From: Platerodrilus igneus | Lineage: Eukaryota; Arthropoda; Insecta; Coleoptera; Lycidae | Assembly (NCBI GenBank): GCA_036346225.1 | Contig: JARFIW010001346.1 | Location: forward strand, 1 to 64,000 | Direction of reading: 5' to 3' | DNA length: 64,000 nucleotides | Part shown: piece after piece, positions 48,027 through 57,537 of the stretch | Numbering within the stretch: position 1 is the first letter of the stretch | Layout: the number at the start of each line of letters is the position of its first letter | Translations under genes and position numbers: made by a program | The notes under the pieces: generated by a model | Database searches by the model: none | What the model was told of the DNA's origin: nothing | The model's input: the letters and a program-made list of their open reading frames with translations, nothing else

Positions 48027-48716
48027 TCATCTAATTACTTTCGCCTCACGCAATTCTTCAATGATCGAATTTATTTCGTTGCCGTGACCTGTGTGTCCAG
48101 CAGTCTGAGATGAAACTAAAAGTCGTAATCTATCAACAAGTTCATTGGGATCATTCCAATATAAATAATCTATAGCGTTATTTGATACTTCCATTGTCAT
48201 ACCGTCTCCAAGACGCTTTCTATAGGGTAATGTTCTAGGTCTACGGGTGTTTGGGGAAGTATGTTTAATGTAGATATTATATTTTTGTACTTATATGAAG
48301 TATTACCCTGAATTTGTTCTGTTTCAGAATAATATCTTCTATTAGCATTTGTTCTTTTACAATATCAAGGTACGACTTTAGATCTTGATGACTGTACCCG
48401 ACAGGATATTTTTAAACACTAGTTCGTATAATCCAGGAGTACCTTTATATTTCAAATCATTTATTAGAACATTTTCATCATCCAACGCGAAATTCGAATT
48501 GCCTATCATAAGACCATTTGAATCAGGGTTAAACCTAATACCATATTTATGATCAAATTCGTTCTTAACATCTTTAAACATATTGTAAATATATTCTCGA
48601 GGTAGCGGATGTAGCTGTTCGAGATAATGTGTCATACCAGGTGAATCGGCAAAGCTTTGAATATATTCCTGGGCTTCTTGTGCATTTCGATTAATTTCTG
48701 CGGATGCAATCAACAT
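48027..48716 (-). pseudogene. Conserved Polinton protein of unknown function (frameshifted)
   Basis: Starts at ATG 48716 (MLIASAEINRNAQEAQEYI) or further upstream through a hydrophobic run (LICFFCFAVLAALIAMLIA) that could be a membrane segment or a translated junction. The central part reads FDHKYGIRFNPDSNGLMIGN, then YKGTPGLYELVF. After a frame change near 48380-48200 come YLYWNDPNELVDRLRLLVSS and AGHTGHGNEINSIIEELREA, ending at 48027. The KGTPGL...NELVDRL...NEI combination is a signature I know from uncharacterised Polinton proteins in many animals. The function is unknown. No Walker motifs, so it is not the packaging ATPase. Confidence 0.8.
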
Positions 48717-48720
48717 AGCA

Positions 48721-49041
48721 ATTAAGGCAGCCAATACAGCAAAACAAAAGAAGCATATTAAATCAGCTCGTATTATATCAATTCCTAAAACAGGAGGTTT
48801 TCTACCACTAATACCAATTTTTACAGGCCTAAGCGCTCTTGGTACTGTTACTGGAGGTGCAGCTGCTGTTGCAAAAGCAGTTTCAGATACTAAAATAGCT
48901 AAGGAACAACTAGCGGAAAAACAGCGTCATAACAAGGCAATGGAGGACATTGCAGTCGGAAACGGCATGTACATCAAACCTTATAAAAAAGGTTTTGGTC
49001 TTTTTTTAGCCCCTGCAAAACCTCAAAGGAACGCAACTTGA
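48721..49041 (+). CDS. pX/mu-like virion core peptide of Polinton
   Basis: An open 107-codon frame without an ATG. It has a basic N-terminus (KQKKHIKSARII), a hydrophobic Gly/Ala-rich centre (GGFLPLIPIFTGLSALG, then GGAAAVAKAVSDTK), a charged helix (KEQLAEKQRHNKAMEDIA) and a C-terminal GMYIKPYKKGFGLFL. Polinton/adintovirus genomes carry such a small basic, membrane-active or DNA-condensing peptide, compared to adenovirus pX/mu, next to the protease. It overlaps the protease frame by 4 bases. The missing start together with the open minus-strand frame of the neighbour suggests a rearrangement junction at about 48720. Confidence 0.7.
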   Translation: MKAANTAKQKKHIKSARIISIPKTGGFLPLIPIFTGLSALGTVTGGAAAVAKAVSDTKIAKEQLAEKQRHNKAMEDIAVGNGMYIKPYKKGFGLFLAPAKPQRNAT

Positions 49042-49403
49042 TTTTACCTAATCGAGCACTAAGCAATGTAGAATTAATAAAGTTTGTTAAGCAATTAGAA
49101 GTACCATATTTCCGTGGAGTGTTCATGAGAAACAATCTTCCCAAGAAAGTTAATTTAAAAGAATGTGGTATAATTAATTTAGATGGAATAGAAGGTTTAG
49201 GCACGCATTGGACCTCTTACAAAAAGTACGGTAGTAGCGCTATTTACTATGACAGCTACGGAAACCTGCGACCGCCAACAGAGTTAATAAGTTATTTGAA
49301 TAGCGGGGGTAAATGTAAAATTCTTTATAACATTAACCAAGAACAATCGTACGGTACTGTGTTTTGCGGTCATTTATGCTTACAATTTCTAAGTAGTCCA
49401 TAG
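49038..49403 (+). CDS. Adenain-type cysteine protease (Polinton PRO)
   Basis: A 121-residue frame, apparently undamaged, with the C48/adenain-like layout: VPYFRGVFMRNNLP (substrate-side start), CGIINLDG, the catalytic His in GLGTHWTSYKKYG (residues 55-67), the acidic residue in YYDSYGN (about 70-76), Gln in NINQEQ (oxyanion, about 101) and the nucleophile Cys in FCGHLCLQFL (about 109). In adenovirus and Polintons this enzyme matures capsid proteins. It starts with a TTG-derived codon in overlap with the preceding gene; the ATG at MRNNLP would remove too much of the fold, so the true start is not settled. It lies directly upstream of penton. Confidence 0.9.
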   Translation: MILPNRALSNVELIKFVKQLEVPYFRGVFMRNNLPKKVNLKECGIINLDGIEGLGTHWTSYKKYGSSAIYYDSYGNLRPPTELISYLNSGGKCKILYNINQEQSYGTVFCGHLCLQFLSSP

Positions 49404-49422
49404 AACTGCGTACGAAGTTGTT

Positions 49423-50163
49423 ATGTCGTACACTTTTACTCTAACGGGAAACACTTCAGTTTTATCAAGCAATTTTAATCCGCCTATAAACTTGGATAAT
49501 GATTCGGAGTACGTATTAGGATTAACAAATTTTGAGTCTTATAACACAATTCCAAACATAGAAAATGGAATAAATAATAAATTTTATTATGGATCTAACG
49601 GAGAATTCATAGAAATACCTAAAGGTGCTTATGAGATTAGAGAAATTAATAAATATCTTCAAAAAGCTTTAGGTGATAAAAGATGGCGTGGTCGTATGGA
49701 ACAATCACGAAGCGCTAGAAAGACGCCAGTGTATATAGAAATTACAGCTGACAATAATACATTCAAATGTAGTATTAAATGTAGTCTAGATGTGGATTTT
49801 ACCAAAAAGGATTCAATTGGTTCTCTACTTGGTTTCAATCCGCGAAAATTGCTAGCATTTGTCACGCATCAAGCAGACTACGCGATCAACATTTGTAAAG
49901 TGAATGCAGTTTTAATCGATTGTAATATTGCAAGTGGATCCTATTTAAATAGTAAACCAGCCCATGTAATACACGAATTTTTTCCTCAAGTACCTGCAGG
50001 TTTTAAAATTGTCGAGTGCCCACCTACGATTATATATCTACCAATCAGGTCACGTATAATAAATGAAATAATAGTTAAAGTGTTAGATCAAGATGGAAAT
50101 TTAGTTAATTTCAGAGGAGAACTGCTAACTGTAAGGTTGCATTTAAAAAAAAACCTTCAATAG
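49423..50163 (+). CDS. Minor capsid (penton-like) protein of Polinton
   Basis: An intact 246-residue ORF with ATG at 49423, 19 bases after the protease stop. The N-terminal signature SYTFTLTGNTSVLSSNFNPP, then YVLGLTNFESYNTIPNI, and later IGSLLGFNPRKLLAF and PTIIYLPI are typical of the single jelly-roll penton of Polintons/adintoviruses, which would form capsid vertices. It lies between protease and hexon, the usual capsid-module order. It is one of the few undamaged frames of copy A. Confidence 0.88.
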   Translation: MSYTFTLTGNTSVLSSNFNPPINLDNDSEYVLGLTNFESYNTIPNIENGINNKFYYGSNGEFIEIPKGAYEIREINKYLQKALGDKRWRGRMEQSRSARKTPVYIEITADNNTFKCSIKCSLDVDFTKKDSIGSLLGFNPRKLLAFVTHQADYAINICKVNAVLIDCNIASGSYLNSKPAHVIHEFFPQVPAGFKIVECPPTIIYLPIRSRIINEIIVKVLDQDGNLVNFRGELLTVRLHLKKNLQ

Positions 50164-50165
50164 CC

Positions 50166-50318
50166 ATGGGTATTAAGTATAATGCACGCAACATGTCAAG
50201 AATTGATATAAATGCTGGAAATTTCAAAGCAATCGACACTCGATTGATTGTTTCAAGACCGCTAACAACACAAAACCGGCAGTTTCTACAATCGTTAGGA
50301 CTGCATTTATTTAATTAA
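50166..50318 (+). CDS. Small conserved ORF (50 aa) between penton and hexon
   Basis: ATG at 50166, two bases after the penton stop; ends TAA 50316-50318. It begins MGIKYNARNMSRIDIN and ends TTQNRQFLQSLGLHLFN. It is too short for most gene finders. The tight packing in the capsid module, an ATG start and an undamaged frame suggest a real gene, perhaps a capsid cement or scaffold peptide. No function is known to me. Confidence 0.55.
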   Translation: MGIKYNARNMSRIDINAGNFKAIDTRLIVSRPLTTQNRQFLQSLGLHLFN

Positions 50319-50325
50319 AAGTAGA

Positions 50326-51537
50326 ATGAATAGTGAAATACTGAACGTGCGTGAAAAGTTTACTTCGACAATGCAATTGTTAATATTGAAAACATACTCA
50401 TCAATCTTATGCTAACACATCTTTAAACAATAATGATGAAATTCGAATCCCTATACAACAACAAGATGTATACACCTTACCATCGAAGAGCATGCTGTAC
50501 ATAGAAGACAAATTAATTAGAACAGATGGAACGCCGTCTCAGACAGCAAAGTTTGTAAAATAATGGAATTTTGCTGCTTTTTGATGAAATTAGATATGAG
50601 ATTGGTGGTATCATTGTAGATCGTGTTCGGAATCCTGGATTAACGTCTATAATGAAGGGATATGTTTCATATAATAGCAATCAAAGTAAACATTTACAAA
50701 ACGCTGGGTGGTTTACTATGGATGATTCGCAAATAGTTGATGCCAATGGGAATTTTAATGTTGCAATAAACCTTTCAATGGTTCTCGGATTATGCGAAGA
50801 TTTTAAAAAAATTATTTTAAACCTCCGTCATGAGTTAGTTTTACTACGTTCTAGTTTTGATACTAATGCTATAATTAATCCTACACCCGATGAAGAAATA
50901 AAAGTTGTTTTAAACAAAGTTTTATGGAAAATGCCGCATGTAGCCGTTGATGATACTCAACGAATTAATTTAATAGAATGCGTTGCACAAAATCAGGATT
51001 TGCATATTCCGTTTAGAGGATGGGAGTTGCATGAATATCAACTTCTACAAGAAACGCAACGTCATACATGGAACATTAAAACAACAACACAATTAGAAAA
51101 ACCAAGATTTGTGATTGTTGGTTTCAAACCAACCGAAAAAATAGATACATGAGCAACTACAGTCGTTTTGATCATTGCTATTTAACCAACATGAAACTAT
51201 ATTTAAATTCAGAAATTTTCCCGTACGATAACTTAAATTTGAGGTTCGAGAATAAACAGACTGCGTTGTTATATGAGATGTATGCTCAGTTTCAGCAATC
51301 ATACTACGAAAAGGAAAATGAACCACTTTTAATCCTAAAGATTTACGAAGTATTGCACCATTAGTAGTCATAGATTGTTCTAGACAAAACGAAGCGTTAA
51401 AATCTGGTACTGTCGATATTAGATTAGAATTTGAAACTAGCAGAAACGTTTTGCCAAATACATCTTGTCATTGCCTTATACTTCATGATAAGCTAGTCAA
51501 ATACAATCCACTCTCAAACAGCATAAGAATATTATAA
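50326..51537 (+). pseudogene. Major capsid (hexon-like double jelly-roll) protein of Polinton
   Basis: The start ATG 50326 is 8 bases after the small ORF. It is legible through at least four frame changes (near 50370, 50415, 50560 and 51330). Landmarks are IRIPIQQQDVYTLPSKSMLY (50447), LLLFDEIRYEIGGIIVDRVR (50571), PGLTSIMKGYVSYNS, LHEYQLLQETQRHTW (about 51028), then RFVIVGFKP, and the end LRSIAPLVVIDCSRQNEALKS to TAA 51535-51537. Double jelly-roll hexon homologues of this form are the major capsid proteins of Polintons and adintoviruses. An AATAAA lies at 51584-51589. Copy B retains only an inverted scrap of the N-terminal region. Confidence 0.85.
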
Positions 51538-51583
51538 TTACTTTATTATTATTATTACTGTACCTTTACAAATTATGAAAAAC

Positions 51584-51589
51584 AATAAA
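51584..51589 (+). terminator. Polyadenylation signal AATAAA after hexon
   Basis: AATAAA 47 bases after the hexon stop, in the AT-rich convergent intergene. Confidence 0.5.
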
Positions 51590-51974
51590 TCATTTAGCAA
51601 TCACAGTCTATTTATTAATATTTTTACATGTTTTTACAATACCTTTTACATGTTTGAATTATTAAGTAATTTAGTAAACAGCCATAAACATTGACAATTT
51701 TAAATAAAAGTTTTGTTATACATTTCTCAAATAAACTAACTGGTATGTTATTAACAAACTGGATTTTTTAAACAGAACGGTTACTACTACTACTATTTTC
51801 TCTACAATACATTTATACTAATATATAGTTCAAACTCGGGCAGATTGAAAGGTATCCTATTTTTAGATACATCCAAAAACGAAAAACGGCGTACTTGTGC
51901 AGGTATAAACATTACACTGAAGTTTTATAACTAAAAAATATTATATGTTAATCTAGATAAAATAAATTGCATTC

Positions 51975-51980
51975 TTTATT
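51975..51980 (-). terminator. Polyadenylation signal AATAAA after PolB copy A
   Basis: TTTATT on the plus strand, i.e. AATAAA on the minus strand, 20 bases beyond the PolB stop at 52000. Confidence 0.5.
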
Positions 51981-51999
51981 TGAGCCAGTGGTTGAAGCT

Positions 52000-53956
52000 T
52001 TACAAGTCATTTCTGTGTGTATAGTTATACCCCCAAGGTTTAGTATCAGTGGTTGAGGTACTAAGAATTCTTTTATCATCACTTGGATTAAGAACAATTT
52101 TGTTTTGTTTAATAGTACAGACATCATGTTTGACTGATCTAATTAAACATTGCTGTTTCTGTACAATCTGTTTATAAAACAAAGCATTCTTATAATCGTC
52201 AAAAGAAATTTGCTTAATACTTGCTAAGGAAGATCCTTTGACTTTTTATTATACTATCCTGAACTCTGTAAGTGTACATTTTAGATCTAAGTCCTACAAA
52301 CTCTAGCATGATGCGACCATTGTTTTCATCTTTCATAATACCAGGAACCTTTTTATTTGATAATGGAATATGATATTTGTTATGAGGGTCGTAATCGGAA
52401 GTATCAAATCTATGAATATCTTGTTTGATATAAGAGTAAATATCTTCAACGCTAAACTCGTATATCAAACTATCCGTATCTGTGTACAGCAGCTTTGCTT
52501 TGTTAGCAAATTGCGATTTTATATAACTATAGTGAAATTCATATAAATAGGTTTTTGAAATATCTAGAACAGAGAAACCTACATAAATGGGTTTGTTTAA
52601 GTAAACCTTTAATTTATTCATTTCTATTAAGACTAAATCTTTGTCTAACACAGTGCAACTATAAAAATTAGGCTTCGCTATGTAACTACGAGCTCCAAAT
52701 CTTATTGAGCAAGTATTCTGTTTTTCGCAATAATTCGAATGACGCTTAAGTAATGCTGCTGTATTAAAATTATTTAAACATCTATAACAAAAAAATTTTC
52801 TATGGTGATGTGAAGACAACTGTTTTGCAAATAATTTTGACATATCCTTAATCCAAGTAAAATGAAAGTGATTCTCATTAGCATTTGTCGGACGAGAATA
52901 TTGTAAGAAATCATTATTTAAAACTAACAGATTAATAGGTTTAATTTTTTTAAAATTTTCACTTAAACAAAATGGTAGTATTTTCTATACAATATAGGTT
53001 AATTGCGAGATTGTTAAGCTTCTCAATTTTTTTAATGTCTTTTAATGTGATTGGAAACTGAATTGAATTGTAGCGTAATACTAAATCAAAATGTGGATAG
53101 CTAGATATTCTCTGACTATTTTGTTTAGCAGGATATAAAGCGGAAACCAAGCTACAAACAATGCAATATTGGTCGTTATTTATTACATTTACCACAGCTT
53201 TTTTTTTTTTTATAAAGTCCGGAACCGGTATAAACTTTGAACACCCTCCTTTAAGCGGATCATGATTGTTTATATTTACCTTCAAGTGTAAAACTTCTTG
53301 GATTGCCCAACCAGAATCCTTCTCGCAAAGTTCTTCTAATCGCTTCGAAATCTTGTTCAATACGTTCTTCTTATACCACAGCTTGAGATTAGTATTTATA
53401 TCGATGTGACTATTTGCAGTAGGAAACGTTTTAAAATTTATTTCGCCAGTTGTAGGCTTAACAAAGTTAGCGGCAAATATTACATGAACTTTCAACATTG
53501 ACTTTTTTAAGCAAGCAACAATCTTGCGTTTAAAACTAGCGAACGCCTGGTCTAAGAACACTATAGGATCTCTATAACTTAAATTGGTAATAAGTCCCGT
53601 AATTATTCGACTTCCAAAACATGATTGTACATCATGCCAAATCAAATTTTTTCGAATATGACCTCTAGAAAGCGTTGCATCAATACCTTTACCTTTATAT
53701 TCCAAAGAGCGTTTCAAGTGTCTCAATCGTACAAGGTAGCTTTTAAGATGTGCCAAATTAGATTCCAGCCTACTAGGATTTTCTTGTCGATTGTCTTCGT
53801 ATACCTTATTTCTAATAGCAAGCTTCAATATACTAATATTTGCTTTGATAATTAAGTGTGTTTCGTTATTTCATTCACTGACTTGATTAGACTCACGCAT
53901 TTTACAGTTAATCTCAAAATAGCACTACTAATTTCTGATACGGTTTCAGAATTCAT
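52000..53956 (-). pseudogene. Polinton PolB, copy A (exonuclease and motifs A/B deleted)
   Basis: ATG at 53956 (MNSETVSEIS). The N-terminal domain spans 53956-52959, including FGSRIITGLITNLSYRDP, FVKPTTGEI, GWAIQEVLHLKVNINNHDPL and RISSYPHF. A finger follows at 52795-52735 (FFCYRCLNNFNTAALLKRHS then C). The reading then jumps directly to the region after palm motif B (YIAKPNFYSC, 52685) and continues through motif C LLYTDTDSLIYEF (52490) to KPWGYNYTHRND near 52000. The whole exonuclease domain and motifs A and B are gone, so it cannot polymerise. Frame changes lie at about 53850, 52960-52840 and 52214. A minus-strand poly(A) signal follows. Confidence 0.9.
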
Positions 53957-54290
53957 GATTATATACAAAATCAAATACACTACTTTATATGTATAGCTCT
54001 ATTACTATTTATACAAAAATATAATCTGACGTAAGCAAAACAACTGTAAAAAGAATTAGCATACAACATCATTTTTCATTCAGCTGCGTTAACGACAAAA
54101 AATTTCTTGTTTGCAGTATAGTAATAAAATGTTTTATACGACCTTTGATTTATAATGTGTGCACAGACAAATACACTATCATTACAGTGCTATTTTTATG
54201 GTTACATATTAAAATCTTTAAATAAAAAAAAAACAAAACAAATTTGAAAAAAAATGTCTCAGATTAAACCGTTGATGTGGTTTAATAATT
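53957..54290. promoter_or_regulatory. PolB-side terminal non-coding region, copy A
   Basis: AT-rich region upstream of PolB that is conserved base by base with 57538-57890 in copy B (GAATTAGCATACAACATCAT, TTTTCATTCAGCTGCGTT, AAAAAAAATGTCTCAG). The match stops at ACACGCACT (about 54297 and 57890), which is therefore a candidate edge of this side of the element. It should contain the PolB promoter and any terminal repeat. Confidence 0.6.
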
Positions 54291-54329
54291 ACACGCACTC
54301 ATGGTTTTTTAAAAAACCCAGTATTAAAA

Positions 54330-54560
54330 AACATTCTGCAGTTTTGAATTCGGTTTTCTAGCGAGAAGTTACACGTGCACCGTTTTGAATTAGGATCGGC
54401 GTTATATACTTTTAATGTAAAATGTGAAAACCTGAATTCTTATATTCTTATATCGGCTTTATATTACTTTCAATGGAACATATTTCAAAACACACGTATG
54501 TTGAAAAATGTAAGTGCAGAGAAAATGTGTGTAGATGTTTTGAATTTGGTTTTCTAGCGA
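54330..54560 (+). repeat. Terminal repeat array, copy B orientation
   Basis: Contains CGTTTTGAATTAGGATCGGC, TTTTGAATTCGGTTTTCTAG (near 54343) and TTTTGAATTTGGTTTTCTAG (near 54537), interleaved with TTATATACTTTTAATG units. It is the inverse of the array at 61905-62321 in copy C and marks the ORF X end of the element. Confidence 0.7.
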
Positions 54561-54824
54561 GAAGTTATAAAGTATGACAGATGCAAAATATCGCATTCAA
54601 GTCAATTGTGTTTAATTAAAGTGGATTCTGATTTATGTTTAGAGGCTGCAAATACACATGGGCCGGTTTCAATTCAAAATGTGTTCACTCTTGTGATAGG
54701 TTGAAAAGTGGGTTGGCAAAGTACGCAGATGGTGGTAATCTGCTATATAAGGATATTGCTCCTGATATTAATTTAATTAGTCGAAGTTTACTGCATATAT
54801 TTACATACAAACATGTATATAATT
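54472..54824 (+). pseudogene. Cys-rich ORF upstream of ORF X, copy B
   Basis: Two overlapping frames are legible: EHISKHTYVEKCKCRENVCR then CFEFGFLAR (54474-54560), later QLCLIKVDSDLCLEAANTHG, and after a frame change FRGCKYTWAGFN, CVHSCDRLKS, LAKYADGGNLLYKDIAPDI, ending 54826. The stop overlaps the ORF X ATG (54813). The same arrangement is present in copy C (61906-61560). Many paired Cys suggest metal binding. No family recognised. Confidence 0.5.
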
Positions 54825-55672
54825 GATATTCAGGGATTTAAATACAAGAAAAACGAGTTTGTGTGTAAAGAAACTGCGGTTTTGGACTTGTTGAAAGGTG
54901 TTGTTTGGCATCAAATTTTTAAACTGCCAATGCAGTCCAGTTGTTTGAGCCAAGATCATATAAAACATAACGACTGGGTGACAAAGAATATTCATGGTCT
55001 TTCTTGGGATGAATCTTCAACGGTGGCTCAAATAAATAAGAATGCAATTTATTTTAGTTATAAAAAACTTCAGTGTTATGTTTATACCTGCACAAGTACG
55101 CAGTTTTTCGTTTTGGATTTATCTAAAAATAGGATACCTTTCAATCTACCCCGAGTTGAACTATATTAGCATAAATGTATTGTAGAGAAAAAATAGTAGT
55201 AGTAACCGTTCAGTTTTAAAAAAAATCCAGTTTGTTATTGTTTAAAGATGTGTTAACATAAGGTTGATGAGTATGTTTTTTCAATATTAACAATTGCATT
55301 GTCGAAGTAAAACTTTTTTCACGCACGTTCAGTATTTCACTATTCATTTTACATTTTAATTAAATAAATGCAGTCCTAACGATTGTAGAAACAACGGCTG
55401 GAATGGTGTTATCATATATAGCGCTTTATTTGAAACAAATTATCCGACCCGGTGAAGAAGTATTTGTGAAGGGTTTAGAAAATAAGAAATTGATTGAAAC
55501 CTATCTAATGCAAAACATTGTAACTAATATGCTTGCACTAGGTTGTCCTAAGCTATCGGAGTTAAAAATCACCAATCGTTTAAAATATAACATCCATTGT
55601 TATAGACACAACAACAATAATATGCAATGCGCAAAACAAAATACCTTTTTTTTTATTAAAGGAATGGCTTGA
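54813..55672 (+). pseudogene. ORF X, copy B (interrupted by a 368-bp insert)
   Basis: ATG 54813: MYIIDIQGFKYKKNEFVCKE, then AVLDLLKGVVWHQIFKLPMQ and NIHGLSWDESST. The gene is broken at 55024-55391 by an inverted chimeric piece of the same element and resumes at 55392 with SYIALYLKQIIRPGEEVFVK, CPKLSELK, HC.RH and CAKQN to the stop at 55672. Without the insert it would be about 164 codons. I know this protein type as a recurrent ORF in insect Polinton-like elements. The early Asp in IDIQGF and the compact alpha/beta layout recall RNase H-fold exonucleases, which is an inference. C-terminal Cys/His residues may bind zinc. It faces integrase tail-to-tail. Confidence 0.7.
55024..55391. mobile_element. 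Inverted chimeric Polinton fragment inserted in ORF X
   Basis: 55024-55240 is the reverse complement of about 51985-51750 (PolB/hexon intergene), and 55241-55391 is the reverse complement of about 50425-50285 (small ORF/hexon start). The roughly 1.3 kb between them is deleted. The insert is flanked by CAACGG at 55018-55023 and 55392-55397, an exact 6-bp direct repeat. In copy C the site is uninterrupted and has CAACGG once. Confidence 0.85.
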
Positions 55673-55768
55673 TAATAAAAAAACAATAGAAAGATTTTGT
55701 CTGTATTATTTATTTTAATATAATTTTTACAATGTTAGCCTTACTATCTATTATTATTATAACAACTT

Positions 55769-56680
55769 CTAGCAAACATTATTTTTATCGATCCAGCTAT
55801 TGTGTACGTTAGAGAAGCTTAACCATTTTACAAAGACTTTATTTGCACTCTTTCTTAGGACTTTTTCTACCAGATAAATTCCTGGATGTTTAACCTTTTG
55901 CAGCTCCATTTTATAAAATGCACCTTTGATTTCTTTTTCGTCGTGATCTTGTAATATATATGTTGTCGGATTGGTTACGTTTACTTTTTTAATCTTAAAA
56001 ATTTCATTTACCAGTTTGGCGTGTAACCTTTCGTAAATGCTTCCGTGTTTACTAATCCTCACACTGTCTTTAATGATGATTTAAGAATAGTTTTTTCATT
56101 TGATTTATCAACTTTTACAGGTTTGACACCGATAGTATTGTGAACTGTATTGTTGTATTGTTTCACAATATCGCTTAAATTTTTTATCCAATTGTAAGAA
56201 CCGTTCAGGTTAAACAAGCGCCACATTTTTTCCCTTTAAAGTTCTAATTACACGTTCCACAATGCAAGCTTTTTTGTAGAAAAAACACTATAATGGTTTA
56301 TGCCATATGTCTGCATTAAGGATTGAAAGTGTTTGTTATAATATTCTGTACCAAAATCAGCCTGCAAATTTCTTGGCGGATTTTTAAATTTATTTAAAAT
56401 TGTTTTCATTGCAGCAGTAACATCAATACCCGTTTTACTTTTAAGTGGTACAGCCCATACGTATTTGGAGAAACAATCAATAACTACTAAAATGTATTTA
56501 AATCCTTTGTTTGTTTGCGAATATGGTAGCATTTCAATCAAATCGGTGTGAAGAAGGTCATTTAAACCTTTTACTATCACTTTGCGTCTCTTGAAATTTA
56601 TTCTTGCTGGTTTATGAAGTTCATTTACTATATCCTCTTTCACTTTTGATTGAGCAACTATCATAATACTTTTTTCTAAT
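55769..56680 (-). pseudogene. Polinton integrase, copy B
   Basis: Better preserved than copy A. 56664-56248 includes NDLLHTDLIEMLPYSQ (first Asp), YILVVIDCFSKYVWAVPLKS, then LQADFGTEYYNKHFQSL (second Asp). The Glu region IVERVIRTL is in a shifted frame near 56260, followed by KNLSDIVKQYNNTVHNTIG and VKPVKVDKSNEK. The C-terminal chromodomain-like part (56062-55769) reads VTNPTTYILQDHDEKEIKGA, FYKMELQKVKHPGIYLVEKV and VKWLSF...SWIDKN. Only a few small indels break it. A stretch near 56070 is shorter than in copy A, removing part of the linker before the C-terminal domain. Confidence 0.9.
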
Positions 56681-56719
56681 CAGGATTTATTAAATACAAT
56701 TAATAAATACTTTCCATGT

Positions 56720-56790
56720 TTGAATTTCGTGGGCTCCACTTGCTTTGAAAGGAACTTTTAATATAAAATCAAGAAACATTGTGGTATTGT
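56720..56790 (-). pseudogene. Scrap of the IDKFGR-type gene fused to PolB by deletion
   Basis: Matches 47590-47665 of copy A (end of the IDKFGR-type ORF) and joins PolB sequence directly at TTTAT (56786-56791). See the deletion junction finding. Confidence 0.8.
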
Positions 56791-57537
56791 TTATAAGTCC
56801 GGAACCGGAACAAACGTTGAACACCTTCCTTTAAGTGGATCATGATTGTTTATATTTACCTTCAAGTGTAAAACTTCTTGGATTGCCCAACCTGAAACCT
56901 TTTCGCTAAATTCCTCTAATCGCTTCGAAATCTTGTCTAATACGTTCTCCTTATACCACCGCTTGAGATTGTTATTTATATCGATGTGACGATTTGCAGT
57001 AGGAAACGTCTTCAAATCTATTTCGCCAGTTGTAGGCTTAACAAAGTTAGCGGTCAATGTTACATTAACTTTCAACATTGACTTTTTTAAGCAAGCAACA
57101 ATCTTGCGTTTAAAACTAGTGAACGCCTTGTCTAAGAACACTAGAGGATCTCTATAACTTAAATTGGTAATAAGTCCCGTAATTATTCGACTTCCAAAAC
57201 ATGATTGTACATCATGCCAAATCAAATTTTTTCGAGTATGACCTCTAGAAAGCGTTGCATCAACACCTTTATCTCGATATTTTAAAGAGCGTTTCAAGTG
57301 CCTCAATCGTACAAGGTAGCTTTTAAGATGTGCTAAATTAGATTCCAGCCTACTAGGATTTTCTTGTCGATTGTCTTCGTATACCTTATTTCTAATAGCA
57401 AGCTTCAATATACTAATATTTGCTTTAATAATTATAATGTGTTTTGTTATTTCATCGACTGATCTGATTAGATTCACGCATTTCACAGTTAATTTCAAAA
57501 TAGCGCTACTAATCTCGGCCACGGTTTCAGAATTCAT
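56791..57537 (-). pseudogene. PolB N-terminal domain, copy B (truncated by deletion)
   Basis: ATG 57537 (MNSETVAEISS). An undamaged frame of about 250 codons covers the N-terminal domain (NLIWHDVQSCFGSRIITG, FVKPTTGEIDLKTFPTANRH, GWAIQEVLHLKVNINNHDPL), ending at VPVPDL at the deletion junction. It is about 93 percent identical by eye to copy A. Finger, exonuclease and polymerase domains are absent. The frame is clean although it cannot make polymerase. Confidence 0.9.

Noticed and set aside
47582..48716. Minus-strand genes in copy A as the packaging ATPase
   Set aside because: No Walker A (GxxGxGK[ST]) or Walker B motif is visible in any frame read.
52214..52843. Intact novel finger protein
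   Set aside because: The frame is a deletion fusion of two PolB parts; homology to PolB on both sides of the junction is clear.
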